59,467 nucleotides of DNA from Cerioporus squamosus (taxonomy: Eukaryota; Basidiomycota; Agaricomycetes; Polyporales; Polyporaceae): the NCBI GenBank assembly GCA_022592435.1, contig JABYQS010000198.1:1-59467 (forward strand). Direction: 5' to 3'. The translations under genes were made by a program, and so were the position numbers. How positions within the stretch are numbered: position 1 is the first letter of the stretch; every line of letters starts with the position of its first letter. The notes under the pieces are model-generated. The model was not told where the DNA came from, did not search any database, and saw only the letters and a program-made list of their open reading frames with translations. Shown piece after piece: positions 44,483 through 56,084 of the stretch.

Positions 44483-44906
44483 GCGAGAGCTGGTCGGGGT
44501 TGTGGTAGATGGAAGACTGAGGGCCACACGAGTATGCAGACATTTGGGTGGAACGGGCGCGGTACAATGCGTATTGAGCGTTGAAAGACGGCATAGCTGG
44601 TCAACAGGCGGGAGGTCGCGATGGGCATCACGCAAAAGGAAGCAAAGGGCGGCGTGCAAAGACAGGACTCCTCTTGAGCGCTTGATTGCCCCGTATGCGC
44701 ATACCGGTCTTGACCGGCCCGGGCTTGGGTGGCGCGATGAGAGTTGCTCAAGACGACGCTCAGCGCGCACAAGTTATATGATATTAGGGCGCACTTCGAT
44801 TGCAGATTGGACATTAACACATTTATAGTATGGTACGTAGGATAGCTTTGTGTATAATAACCTCAGGACTAGGAACGTGAAGTGTGACATCGGAGAGTCG
44901 TACCGG

Positions 44907-46163
44907 CTAGAAGTCTACATCGTACAGAGTCTCTCCGGTGAGTGGTTTGCCGATACGGGTCCAGACCCCGGTGTCCTTGAACCACTTAGAGAGAACGGAG
45001 TTGGCCAAGGTTGACCCATACCATATCGTGATGTGATAGAGTTGAGGATGGACGTTCAACGCGCGGCTTGGATTAGCCACCGTCCTTGAACAAAGCCCAG
45101 TGGCCCAGCCCAAGATCAGACGACGTTCCATTTCAAGGTCCGCAGCGCGAGAGACCAAGGCCGCGGACGTGCGCAGGGCAACTTCCTCGAGGAAGGGCAG
45201 CTTACGCAGGCCGCGATGCCAAGCGAGGTAGTCGTTAAAGGCACGACGGGGACGGGGTGAGTTGCGACGGCTAGGCTGTTTGAACATAAGTCAATTATGC
45301 GAGGACTCCGACGTCGCGGCAGACCTACCAAGCTACCCTTGCGTTCCAAAAGTTTAAGCTTCCTCAGTCTTGGGGAGGAGTACGCGATGTTGGCCAGAAC
45401 GTTGTGCTCGTCAGGCAAGAAGTCGAGGGTCAAGGAATATAAGTCTGTGGGAGGGGCTGCGAGGGAGCGGAAGATGGTAGAAGCATGATGGGCGGAGTGG
45501 TTGTCGACGGAGAGCCGAAACAGACCGGGGTGAGCAATTGCGCTCACGCACGACTGCTCGCATTCGAGGGTGGCAACATGTTCAAGGTCGATGTCCCGAA
45601 GAGGGCATGGTTCATCGACGCTGCCGCAAGGACCAATGACGAGGTCCGTGATGAAGGGATGGTTCCCGAGGAAGCCGGCTATCATCGCATGAGGAAGGTT
45701 TGTCTTGAACAAACGAAGCTGCTGCATGTCGACGAGGAAGAAGACGTCAGGTGGCATTGTCTCCGGGACAAGCAGCGTGAGGTCGGTAACATTGGGCGCG
45801 GATCGCAGTGCGTTCCGCAACACGCGGCAGTAGACAAATCGGCAACGAGGCGTGGCGAAGGCGGGAGGGGTTAAATAGATAGAAAGCTCTTGGACTGCTT
45901 GGCCAACGCGAGGATCGATCGCTGATATCTTCATGAAGGCGAAGACCTCCGCCACCGAGGTCATCCTGCGGACAGTCTGCAAGCACATCAGCAGAGGCTA
46001 TAACACACCACAATCGTCGACGAACCTCTAACTCGGACCTTGAGGCCAGCTTGTAGCAAGCAACTGAGTATGAGCATGAGGTTTGTCGGCAACAGCACAA
46101 GCTCACCTCAAGTGCCATGCCGTAACGCTCGTCGTCAAGACGGTGGAAGGTGTTGAGGGCCAT
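44907..46163 (-). CDS. F-box/LRR-like protein of the agaricomycete expanded type
   Basis: Starts MALNTFHRLDDERYGMALE (46163), then small exons to TVRRMTSVAEVFAFMK, a long exon with LRR-like strands (LRSAPNVTDLTLLVPETMPP, LGNHPFITDLVIGP, LYSLTLDFLPDE, YSSPRLRKLKLLERKGSL) and a last exon PSRRNSPRPRRAFNDYLAWHRG to LYDVDF (44907). Introns are GT-AG and all phases agree. The canonical F-box is not clear. These proteins are abundant in mushroom-forming fungi and probably act as adaptors; the partner is unknown. Confidence 0.7.
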
Positions 46164-46661
46164 GGTGGAAAGCAAAAACGAGTGGTTTGAATGATAGGGA
46201 GGGAGGTTGAGGAGGAAAGGGTGTCGTGAAGTCTGGACGCGCCAGGATGATCATGCTGCCCCCGACGAGACAAAGAGGCATTTCACCCCATTACAGGGCC
46301 ATCGCGCCGAGGAGCCAAGCCAACACGGCGACAACCGCTACACGTACGTGCGCTGCGATACATGCGCAGGTTCTGAAGCTGGTAAGGTCGCGAATGATAG
46401 CAAACGTGAGTTCGAAGTTCGCAGCAGGCAGCTGCAGCAGTGCATCAGGGCCGGCTGAAGCAGGTCGCACCGATCGACCGCGTTCACGTGAATACCACGT
46501 GTGACGCGTCAGCGCCAGAGTGGAGGAGGAGCTTTGCGCGCAGGTTGCGCGCCAGCACTGAGTAAGTACTGTAACACTGAGTACTGACTCTGCGTCTCGG
46601 CTTCAGCGTTCTCCCGAAGGTCTTCTACTCACACCTGTCTGTGTCGCCTTCTTCTGTCACG
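46164..46661. promoter_or_regulatory. Divergent promoter region with two CACGTG boxes
   Basis: 498 bp separate the start codons of the F-box/LRR-like (-) and WD40 (+) genes. Two CACGTG E-boxes lie at 46485-46490 and 46496-46501, 11 bp apart. A bHLH factor is a plausible regulator, but this is inference. Confidence 0.4.
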
Positions 46662-48165
46662 ATGCCGCCTCGTATGCAATATGTTGAAGCTTTACTGGCC
46701 GAAAATCACGACACGGGCATCACCTGTGTTGCTTTCAGCTGCCAAGGCACTTTCCTGGCCTCGGCGGGCCTCGATGGTAGGGTGTGCATCTGGGAGGTCA
46801 ACAGTCAGAGGTTGCTCCATATGTACAAATGCGAGACTTCAATCTCGTCTATATCTTGGATGCAAAATGGAGAAGATAGTCTCATCGTCGGATACGAGGA
46901 TGGCAATGTCGGCACGCTGTCAATGACCTCGGTGAGTGAACACTAACCTTCTGACAACAAGCATACTGACACTTGTTAATTGAAGAACGTACTCACACTT
47001 AATGGCTTCTGGGCTCACGATCACTGTGTGGACTCCCTCGCGAACCAGGGCCATATGATTGCCACTGGCGCTCAAAGCGAAGTGCGCGTGTGGGAGTGGC
47101 ACCCGGTCGGTGCGTCGAACCGCCTCTTACGCGACAGCTGAAGTATCTGACTTGAGAGATCAGAGCCATGGAAACTTCTTGTGGCTTTTGCAGAACCGCA
47201 GAAGTCTGCGCAGAATCTCACTCTCGAAGTTCTCGTTGTGAGCATGCATTGGGTGATGTTTGGTGCGGACCCCAGCGTGCTCGCCGTATCATACCAGAAT
47301 CATGGGATACTGTAAGATTTAGTAACTTCTGCCTTGTTGCACCACTGACGAGAGTACCGCAGCTTCTACGAGACCACGTCCTGGGCCGTAGTACATGTTC
47401 TGGATCCTCGCGACCCCATGTGAGTTGGGAACGCTCCGTTGCTGTCGTCTCTGATGCCCCCCGTTAACTGTGCTGTCAGTGCTTGTACCAGCTTCTCCTC
47501 AGATGGAATGCTGGTGGCCACTAGTTCGAAAGCAGGAATCGAGGTTCGCTCTGTCTCGGACGGAGCGGTGTGTTGCGCTTTTCTGCATGATGCACCTGAG
47601 AAGTATCTCGTGCCCGTGCTATTCATCCACGGCGGACAAGCAATAGCGTCGGGCTCGACCACCGGGGCTGTTCACATTTGGGGTAGAGATTGGTCCCATA
47701 AGCTCCAGACCCTCCAGCATCAAAGTGAGTGTTGCATCCTCCAACAGTGCGCTTCGCTGATCCAGGACGAGTCATACAGATAAGGACCGTGTCCTTGCTC
47801 TCGCGGTAATAGTGACTATTTCCTCCGCTATGCACTAGCTGACAGATTCTTAGGCACATCAGGACGGTGTAACCGGTCGTTGCTTGCTGGCTACCGGGAC
47901 GTATGGGAGTCGAACGCAGCCTGCGGTGCGCCTCTGGGTCACTCTGCCGGAGCCGCAGGAGGTGCAAGCCAGCTCGGGCAATCCTGACGCTATCAAAGTA
48001 AACCCAAGGCTGAAGAAGGTAGGTGATGCGGCTACGTAGTCGTGGATGCTAGAACGCTTACAGTGTTCGCAGGACTGGTCGCGAACAGTGCTCATCTATG
48101 TCCTTAGCAGCGCCGTGGTAGCGCTCACCGTACTTGCGTTCATCCCAGAGTTGGCTCCTTTGTAG
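46662..48165 (+). CDS. WD40-repeat protein with C-terminal transmembrane segment
   Basis: Starts MPPRMQYVEALLAENHDTGI (46662). WD-like blades: ITCVAFSCQGTFLASAGLDGRVCIWEV, ISSISWMQNGEDSLIVGYEDGNVGTL, MIATGAQSEVRVWEWHPV, CTSFSSDGMLVATSSKAGIEV and AIASGSTTGAVHIWGRDW, joined over short GT-AG introns. The end, DWSRTVLIYVLSSAVVALTVLAFIPELAPL, is one membrane segment, giving a cytosolic propeller anchored by its tail. This layout recalls Sec12/PREB, but no Sec12 signature is seen. Confidence 0.7.
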
Positions 48166-48619
48166 AGCATGTTTTGTGTCAGGCTGTTGCGACTCCCGTA
48201 TCGAATGTATCATAGGTGTATCACGGAATTGCAGAACTTAAACTTGACTTGGAGTCTTGACCGTTACGTGACCTGAGCTAGCGTTCTCCTCCCGGCGCCG
48301 GCGGCCGCCTCGGGGTGGTCGATTGATCCGCCGGCCGCCCTGGAGGCCCTCTTCGTCTTCCTCCGAGTCCGAGTCTGATCCTTCGCTTCGTTATGTCCTG
48401 TTCGTCCTTTGGTGTGAACGTACACTAGTAGCAGTTGCCGTGGGACGAGCATGTTTCGCTTGTAATGCGGTGAAGTCAGTCTCCTCTCGTGATTTGCTCA
48501 TCCTCCCATTTCGGTCCCGGCCGTGCTTGCTTTGTCCAACTGGTCATGCAATTAATGCAATGTCTCTCGCAGCACGGGCTGTCCTCGCTCAGTCCTCTCT
48601 GACTCTTGTAATCACGACC

Positions 48620-49355
48620 ATGCCTGCGCCAGAGTGAGTTTCTTAAGCCTATGTTGTCTCAGACTGCACGCAACTCACATAGTACGCATCGAAGACCAGG
48701 AATAACTCTATCGACTCCACACGTCTCGTACGCAGGTGGCATTCAAACTGGCGCGGCTAGTGACACGGAATGGAAGGCTGTGAGAGTTGTGCTCGCTGAG
48801 ATGACACCCGCCGTACGTGAGTCAACTTCCAACCTCTCGTTGCTGCCGATGCTCACATGTAAACCCAAGATGCTCTCATAGTATCACCGCTTCTGGACTG
48901 CGGCCTCGTTGCGCATCCGCACTCAACTCTCGTGCGCATTTTCATTGGCGATCAGCAGCTCCTGATCGAATCCTGCAGCACAGTGCGTGGTTCCAAATTT
49001 CCTGCCTTGCATGCAAACTCACAACAAGTACACAGGATGCCCGGATTGTGGGGCTTCAGATCTGGGAGTTAGGTGTCAGCCACGAATTCAGCCTTCGGTT
49101 CGAATCGTCTCTCGAGTTCTGGGACTTCATGCGCGTAGTCTCAGAGGTCATGTTCGGTGCCGAAGTTCGCCGTGCGGACCTTATAGCTCAAGTGCCTTCT
49201 GTTCTGGATACCATGCCTTCCCATGGTACCTCGCAGAATATGCGCTTGCTATGCAAGAATGAAGCCCACTACTCCCGTAAGTCATGCGAAGTACCGATCA
49301 CTACGATTATTCTCATGTTTGGACAGAGTCTACCAACGAGGCAGAAACTCTTTAG
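48620..49355 (+). CDS. Small hypothetical protein, unknown family
   Basis: Exon 1 ATGCCTGCGCCAGA (48620-48633) splices to 48761-48816 (DTEWKAVRVVLAEMTPAV), then an exon with IVSPLLDCGLVAHPHSTLV and IFIGDQQLLIESCST, then DARIVGLQIWELGVSHEFSL and SSLEFWDFMRVVSEVMFGAE ... LIAQVPSVLD, and a short last exon stopping at 49355. Every junction is GT-AG and keeps the frame, the main evidence that it is real. About 150 residues, with no membrane segment. Function unknown. Confidence 0.55.
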
Positions 49356-50917
49356 CTCCCAATACGCGTGTAACTAATGCACTTGACTTTGAACGTGCGC
49401 CATACCTTTGCGGGACTGTGTGCGCATTGCGCACCTATGCCTCCTGGCCGTCCGGCTACTGGTACCGAGTACTGAACACAGTACTTATGGCGCTGCGTAC
49501 CTACTTACCTCCCGCGTACCTAACTTACCTCCCCACAAGTAAGTAAGTAAGTATGTTCGCCCCGAACTTCGTGGATCTAAGTCTAGAGCAGTCTGACGTC
49601 ATCCCGTACATACGAACAAACACTCAGAATCAAAACCTCTGGGATGGCATCCACCGGTCGCTACATCGAGACCACAGACTCAACGCAGACTTGATACGTG
49701 TGCATCGAGTTCCTTGGCGTCTATACTAGCATCCAGAGGCCTGGTCTGTACCCAGATATGTACGGGATGAGGTCGCACCCACACCGCACCTACCCGCGGT
49801 GGTGTGGTCGAGCCTCATACCGTACATTAGTCGGGTACGAGACCACCAGAGGCCACCACGCCGACAGTAAATGACTTTCCGAGTCATAGGCGAGCCGCAA
49901 CGACCGCGGGAGTGCGGCCGCTCCGAGCAACATCGGTGAAGAAGCTTGGAAGTACTACCAAAGTACTACAGCGGCAAAATACGGGTATGTACTGACGCTG
50001 CTACATGCAAGTAACGATGCGCTCACGACCGTCGAGGCTGCCGACACCAGTCCTCCTCGCGCGACTACAGTGAGTGCACTTGAACATACCGTACTTATAC
50101 GCACGCGTTGGCCCGCTGATCAACCTCATCACATCCGTAGAGATCTTCTTTCTTGGCCGTCGAAGGCTGCATCTTCCGATGCGATAATTGTCAAGAGGGG
50201 AGAGATGTTGTCGTTCGTCAAACATGGTGCGATTATCTCCTCCACTCACTCGCTCAACCACACGCTCCTGTAGGTCGTGACATGCCTTTGGATGTCGCGC
50301 TGTGAACCTTCGGATTCCCCTGTCCCCTGCTCCATTGCCCATGGGTCGCGTCGTCATCGCTGCATCGCTGTGCGCGATCCCGTCGTTTTTGTTGTCCAAG
50401 CCTACCTGCATTCCACACGTTGTCCTCCCCTCGATGCTTTTCTAATTCCTCGATCGTTTCTCCCAAATACTTGACATCGCTCGATACTCATGCGCACGTT
50501 GTTCCTTACCTTGTACGATACTAATCAAGTGGGTGATTTTCGGCTGTCCATCCGCGCCCTGTCCGGCACGTGTACTCCTGCAAGCGCCAAGTTGCAAACA
50601 CTCGCTACCTCTATGTGTGTTTCCCTAAATTACTCATCGATATTCATTCGCTGATCATGTGTGCAGAGTCGTTGTGTCGCCGCAGAGCGGCCAGACATGC
50701 ATTGCATGTCAGCGCCTGTTAGCGCGCAAGGAGCGTATCGATGCGCACAATCCGCGTGTATGTCTAGCCTCATCTTGCAGGAAGCGTGTTCTCCCTGCTT
50801 TCTTCTCACAGCGCCCATGGTATTCGCCGGGTGGCACAAACGCTCTTGTCTCTTAAGCTCTGGACTGCGCGTCTCGCCCTCATCCTCTCGTCTCTCATTC
50901 TTCCACAACCGTCTGCA
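49356..50917. other. Intergenic with fold-back repeat, no gene seen
   Basis: About 1.5 kb between the small hypothetical gene and the SUN cluster. Includes a GTAA run near 49537-49553 and the inverted repeat listed separately. No convincing protein. Confidence 0.4.
49740..49849. repeat. Imperfect fold-back (inverted repeat) about 110 bp
   Basis: Left arm 49740-49787 and right arm 49796-49849 are imperfect reverse complements, for example TGTACGGGATGAGG against CCTCATACCGTACA, around an 8-base loop ACCTACCC. It could be a small fold-back transposon or a transcribed hairpin. Confidence 0.6.
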
Positions 50918-52713
50918 ATGCCTTCAATCCCCCGCTTAACATCGTCTCTTAAGATGAAGAAAAACAACAACGCCGGCAACCGTGCGCGCGGCGGTGGACC
51001 TACTACCCGCAAGAAGGTACGTGTTCGTATGCTGGACGATGTTCGTTAATCTCAACAAAGACTTGCTCTCCAGGCGATCTCAGCCTCCAATCCGCCCTCT
51101 CCCAACACTTCGGTTGCGAGCAACCGGACCGCCGGACCATCTCTCGTCCGCGAGGAAGACGTCGAGAACGTCGATGACGTCGAGAACGTTGACGTCGGAG
51201 TGGCAGGTCCTCCCGTCGGTGGCGTTCCAGTCGTCGCTGCACCTGCTCAAGCTGCCCCCCCCGCCCTCGCTCAGCCCAACGTTAACGCTGCTCAAGCTAA
51301 CGTCGGGCCTGCCCAAGTTGCTGATGTGGCTCAGGGTGACGCACTCGCGGGTCACCTTGGCGGCGGCCAAGCTCAGGTCGGCGGCTACGCAGGTCAAGTA
51401 GGCGGTGTGCCCCTCCCCGCCTTTCCTTTCCCTCCTGCGGGTAACGGTCCCGTTCCCGGTAACGGTGGTGTCTTCTTCTACGCCCTTAACATGCCCAATG
51501 CCGCCCCAAAGCCTCGTGGACGTCTCATCGCCATGGTGAGGTTCATGGGTAGCGTCATCAGGTCTGTCTTCGACATGTTGGGTGTGGTCGCGTATATCAT
51601 CAAATTCCCCCTCATCCTCTTCCTTACCATCTACTTCCTCTTGTTCCTCACTGGCTATGCCTTCGACATCGCGTCCCAGCGCCTTCGCCCCGTTTGCGCC
51701 GTCTTCCCCGGTTTCCCGGCCTGTCGTGTCAACGACGCTGCTGGAACCTTCACCTCGGCATTCGGCGACATCGGTCGTGTCTCTGCTGGCGACATCCGGC
51801 GCATCGACTTTCCAGGACTCATGTCCCTCCAGAGCCGCACTCTCGATCATCTCATGGCCAAGTCTACCGCCGGATCGCAGCTGGCTCTCAGCGTGAAGCA
51901 CGCCGAGCTTGCCGTCAAGGACCTCGGTATCGTTGTTCAGTCAAGCAACCTTACCAACAAACACGTCCTCGCTCGTTCGCTGAACGAATTCGCTACCGAT
52001 GCCAGAGTTGTAGGCCGCGAACTCCAGCAGTTGTCTGCGAAGTTCTATGGCGCCGTCGACCAGTACGTGAACAATGTTCCCTTTCCGCGAACGCGTTGCC
52101 TGACAAGTTACGATCCAGTGTTCTCGCTTTCGATGAGCACGCTCTACGCGCCATCGCCAACGCCCAGAACTCCGAGGCTGACGTCAAGGAGACGGCGACC
52201 GAGATGTTCAAGGGTGCCATGCGTGTCCTGTCGTCCGAGGTGGCTCGGGTGATCTTCGAGGCCACTGCGGTTGCATCCAGGCTCGACGCTCTGGAGGAGA
52301 AGCTCTTCACCATCCGCGCTCTTTGCCAGGAGGAGATGGTTGTCATGGAGGCGGCCGTAGGAGAGGTGCTTTCCCAACTCTGGACGATCGTCGGGGGTAA
52401 CCGCTCCAAGTTGCAGCATCTTGGGAACCAAGCCGAGATCCTCCGGAACGTCGAGCACTACCGCAGCCTTTCCGTCTCTCATGTCGTCGCCACCACCGAG
52501 GCTCTCCTGAAGATCGAGGCCGAGCTTTCGGAGCTGCGCGACAAGCTGATGGCCCCGGATCTCTCCGACGACGTCATTCCCATCGAAGTGCACATCGCCA
52601 GCATCGAGCGCAGCGCCAAGCGTTTGAACGAGGACAAGCTGAAGATTCATGCGGACCTGAGCCGTGTGACCGTTGAGAACGGGGGCGATGGTCGCCCCAG
52701 GATCGGGACGTGA
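50918..52713 (+). CDS. Membrane protein with Pro/Ala-rich head and coiled-coil tail
   Basis: Exons 50918-51016, 51074-52062 and 52119-52713 join in frame to 560 residues; the last intron has a good branch site (CTGAC). Order of parts: basic N terminus (MKKNNNAGNRARGGG), Pro/Ala/Val-rich linker, one strong membrane helix YIIKFPLILFLTIYFLLFLT, then long helices (SLQSRTLDHLMAKSTAGSQL, KHVLARSLNEFATDARVVGR, FEATAVASRLDALEEKLFTI) and acidic C-terminal helices. Topology suggests a single-pass protein with a large coiled domain. First of four same-strand genes including a SUN protein. No family recognised; an organelle or nuclear-envelope location is a guess from its neighbours. Confidence 0.65.
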
Positions 52714-53043
52714 ACATCCTGCCGGGGTCCGAGAGCGGATCGGAAGCGTGGCTGCCCGGTGCGAGTGGTAGGTGTAGCGCAGCGGTGGGGATGAGTTGGC
52801 GGGGTTGGCTAAAGCAGGTAAGGGAAGTGCTCAGAGCGTGTCGGTGAGGAGGCGACGTAGGGCGGAGAGGAGGTAGAATAGATGTGTACATGTGTATTGT
52901 ACGTGTAGCGTGAGGGTACGAATGTGAGGGCGTGTTGTTGACATACACGAGTTCGAATGTCTGTTCGAGAGCGCCACCTCTGGTCTGGATGTTCAGAACG
53001 CGCAATTACGCGTATGTGCAGAGCGCAGTTGCGCGCCCGGGCG

Positions 53044-53060
53044 CGCATATATATCACGTG
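53044..53060. promoter_or_regulatory. TATA-like run and CACGTG box upstream of the next gene
   Basis: CATATATATCACGTG lies about 140 bp before the start at 53196. A TATA-like run next to an E-box fits a core promoter; not proven. Confidence 0.3.
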
Positions 53061-53195
53061 ACCGTGATCAGCCTCGTGTTTTAGGGATGCGCACTACCGC
53101 CGGGGGTGTGCCACTGACTCTGAGCTCGGCCTTCTCTCATTCACGCTTGACTAAGAGACGCCACTCTACTTCCTGGCTACTTCCTCGCGCCCTCT

Positions 53196-54486
53196 ATGGC
53201 AGAAGTAAACCCGATCTATCTTGGCGGTGCCGGATTCCTGTCTCTGATCTTAGCGTATCTGATATTTGTCAAGGATGTCCCTCCTCCCACCGAACCAGCG
53301 GATGATCGCAACCCTTTCGCGGCCACCGAAGTCGTTCGCCCCACGCAGACTACCCTCCTTGAGTACACGCCGCGTCATCCTCCGCATGGCAATGCCAGCG
53401 TTCCGCTAGTTGCGAGAGTGTTCAATCATCCGGAAGCCGAACTGTACGTATATCGCAACCCGATAGATGCACCGACAACAACTAATTGACAGTACAGTGC
53501 TGAAGCCCTTGATGTAACCGCTTCCAATAGTGATGAACAACCACAAGCAGGACCTTCTGGCGTTCCCCACACACCTCCTACGCAGGCACGCAGATTTCCT
53601 TCCGTGTCGCGCTTCACTTCTGCATCCCCTTCCCACCTCTCCGCCCCCTCCCCAATGTCACGCGCTTCTTCTGCTCCTCCATCCAGTGGCTCCAGCACGT
53701 TGAGGTCAACCTTGTTGTTTCCCCCCTCCCGAGGACCCTCTCGAGCCTCTTCTTCCCGGGCGATGTCCAGAGAACCATCTGTCGCCCCGCCCTCGCAGAG
53801 CGCAACCTCCTCCTCGTTCCAGCGCGCAAGAGTCCTCACGCGCTCAGGATCTCAACAGCGGCTCGCGGAAGCATCTTCTTGCGCAGGCGCTAGAGCGGCA
53901 TTGACGCCCGCCTCTGCGAGTCCGACCCCCGGGAAGCATCATCGCTCGGCCAAAGTCAAGGCTAACGGGAAGTATCTTCTGTTAACAAACCACAAGACTA
54001 GGCAGTGCTCGAAGAACAAGAACTTCCCCAACGTTCTTCCGGACGGTAGCACTCCGATTACGGCGTACTTCAGGTTGAGCGGCAACGAACCCCTCGATCA
54101 ACCTCCTCACGACGAGTTACTCAAGAGAGGCCTCAAGACCGGCGACGTTCACATACACTACGCGAATGCGTCTAGGCAGATATGGATCTATTTGCAGGGT
54201 GCCGATGGTAGTTGCGCCTGGGAGTCGGTGGATGCTGGCTACGTACGTTCTGTCGATGGGAGGTCGTTGAACTTGACGCGCAACGGAAACCCGAATTTCA
54301 CCGGCGATAACTGGGCTTCCAGAATGATCAACGAGAAGATCAACAAAGGTGCGAAGTTCTCTGTTGCACGGACCATGCCGTGTACTCAACTCGCCACCCT
54401 CAGAGTTGCGTCAAGGCAAGGGCAAGATGGTAGCCACTGGCACCGAGTCCTCAGACGAGGCTGAGAATGACAGCGCGGAAGAGTAG
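53196..54486 (+). CDS. Membrane protein with Ser/Pro-rich linker and globular basic C domain
   Basis: Starts MAEVNPIYLGGAGFLSLILA (53196): a membrane helix at residues 9-24, then an 80-residue polar stretch. Intron 53444-53497 uses the second CAG and stays in frame to AEALDVTASNSDEQ. A long Ser/Pro/Arg-rich linker leads to a folded part: VKANGKYLLLTNHKTRQCSK, ITAYFRLSGNEPLDQPPHDELL, VHIHYANASRQIWIYLQ and RNGNPNFTGDNWASRMI. A 58-nt intron (from GTGCGA after AACAAAG) gives a final acidic exon ending SDEAENDSAEE at 54486. No family recognised. Confidence 0.6.
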
Positions 54487-54595
54487 CTGGGATTGCGGTT
54501 GGATATTAGCTTATTCTCTGTATGCTGAAATATACTGTACTTGTATCGTTCATCTGGTCAGTCAAGGCGCCGCGCGCGAATTAACCATTGAGTGC

Positions 54596-54603
54596 TGACG
54601 TCA
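54596..54603. promoter_or_regulatory. CRE-like site TGACGTCA
   Basis: Perfect TGACGTCA palindrome about 180 bp before the SUN gene start. It is the site type of CREB/ATF bZIP factors; use here is inferred. Confidence 0.35.
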
Positions 54604-54785
54604 GACGGCGTTCAATGATTGTCAACGTGGGCTCCGCGCAATACCACGCGTGATCTAAGCGCGCACGACTTCCTCCTCGCCGTCATCACCTTATCGTCAC
54701 CGGTTTGCATTGCTATTAGTCTACTCCTCTTGCAACCTTGGAATCTCAGTCGATCGCTCAGCGCTCCTAGCGCTCACTGCCGACA

Positions 54786-55879
54786 ATGAATCCGCGCCCA
54801 CCATCCTCTGCTGTTGAGTCTCGTATGTCACAAGTGCGAGTATCGCGTCCTGCCACTGACAGATCTCCTCCTTAGCCAACAGACATGTTCGTTTTGTTCC
54901 AGGACCCTCTTCCTCTCCGGCCGCTGCCCCTCGCGTGAATACAGCACCGCTAGCTGCTCGCTCCAACCCCAGAGATAATCCGAACCCCTCTCGGTGGCCA
55001 GGCATGCGGTTAAGATGGCTCACTTCACGGGAACTGGCTACGGCCTTTCTCTCTTTAACCGGTGTTGCGGCAATCATCTGTGCAGTTGTCCTGCGCGGCG
55101 GAGCGTTCTCTATCTCCCAACTCTCCCCGGAGAGTTTGTTCAGTCTCGGACCTGGGTTGCGCCTCCCGAACTTCGCGGTGTCTTCCTTTCCTCCCACCAT
55201 GATTGCGAGGTCTCTTCCTGTCGGACGAGATGATTACGCACGTGGAGGGAAAGTTTTCGTCCCATTGACGATGGCCGGGAACCGCGATGACTCACTTCCC
55301 GCCGACACCGTCGTTAGCGACGATTTTCGACTCGAAGGTTGCTGGAAGATCTCCGGGCAGCGCGGTCAAATCGGAGTAGCCCTCACCGAGCCGGTGTACC
55401 CCACCCACGTCACGGTCGATCACATGCCCTCTGCGCTTGCCAAGGACGTTCAACAAGCCCCTCGCCACGTCTTGCTGTGGGGCGTGGTCGACGGCGCCGA
55501 AAATCTTGGACGATACACTACGTTGCTCTCAAATCTTTCCAGCGTGGTCACGCATGGGCAGTCTGGTCCTCTGATAGACCAAGGTTTCCCATTAGTCCCT
55601 CTGGCTACTTTCGAGTACAACATTCGCGCCGGATATCATGTGCAGACCTTCCCCGTCCATCCGCCGATCCTCCAGTCTGGGATCGATTTCGGACTCGTCG
55701 TACTTGAAGTGGTGGACAACTGGGGTAGCGATGCTACGTGTCTCTATCGTTTTCGTGTGCACGGTGAGTGTCTCATTTCCTCCCGCTGGTATCTATCAGA
55801 CGCCGTGAGCGCTAGACTCACGTTCGTGCACACAGGGACTCGCGCTGAATTCGTTAAACGTCGCGATAAAACTTTGTAG
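54786..55879 (+). CDS. SUN-domain protein (short, single membrane helix)
   Basis: Starts MNPRPPSSAVES (54786) and splices to SSSPAAAPRVNTAP. A basic segment RWPGMRLRWLTSRE precedes one membrane helix, TAFLSLTGVAAIICAVVL, and the SUN domain follows: DDFRLEGCWKISGQRGQIGV, YPTHVTVDHMPSALAKDV, APRHVLLWGVVDG, FPLVPLATFEYNIRAGYHVQ and the hallmark NWGSDATCLYRFRVHG. A 70-nt intron after VHG leads to a basic end KRRDKTL (55879). SUN proteins span the inner nuclear membrane and bind KASH partners, or in fungi act in ER/wall roles (SLP/Mps3-like). This one lacks the usual long coiled coil between membrane and SUN. Confidence 0.8.
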
Positions 55880-56084
55880 TATCTTTAGGTCGTATGCAAC
55901 CATTGACCCTAGAGAGTTGGATAATGGCCGGTGGCGCTCTTGATATGACTATTCACTAAACAAAGGCATTGTGGGGGCTCGGCTTTCGCGCCTTAAAGAT
56001 TGAGCGAGTCCTTGACATCCTCCAGCACGTTTCCTTCCCACTTCCACTCTTCCGCACTAGCACACCGCTGTTCAACGTCGCTTC

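Noticed and set aside
46662..48165. Naming the WD40 gene SEC12
   Set aside because: Only the overall layout agrees; no family signature seen.
49090..49115. GGTTCGAATC resembling a tRNA B box
   Set aside because: Lies inside a coding exon (FSLRFESS) and no A box or cloverleaf fits around it.
51080..51901. 273-codon reverse frame
   Set aside because: Antisense of the membrane coiled-coil gene, with Asp/Glu/Gly-rich composition typical of a shadow frame.
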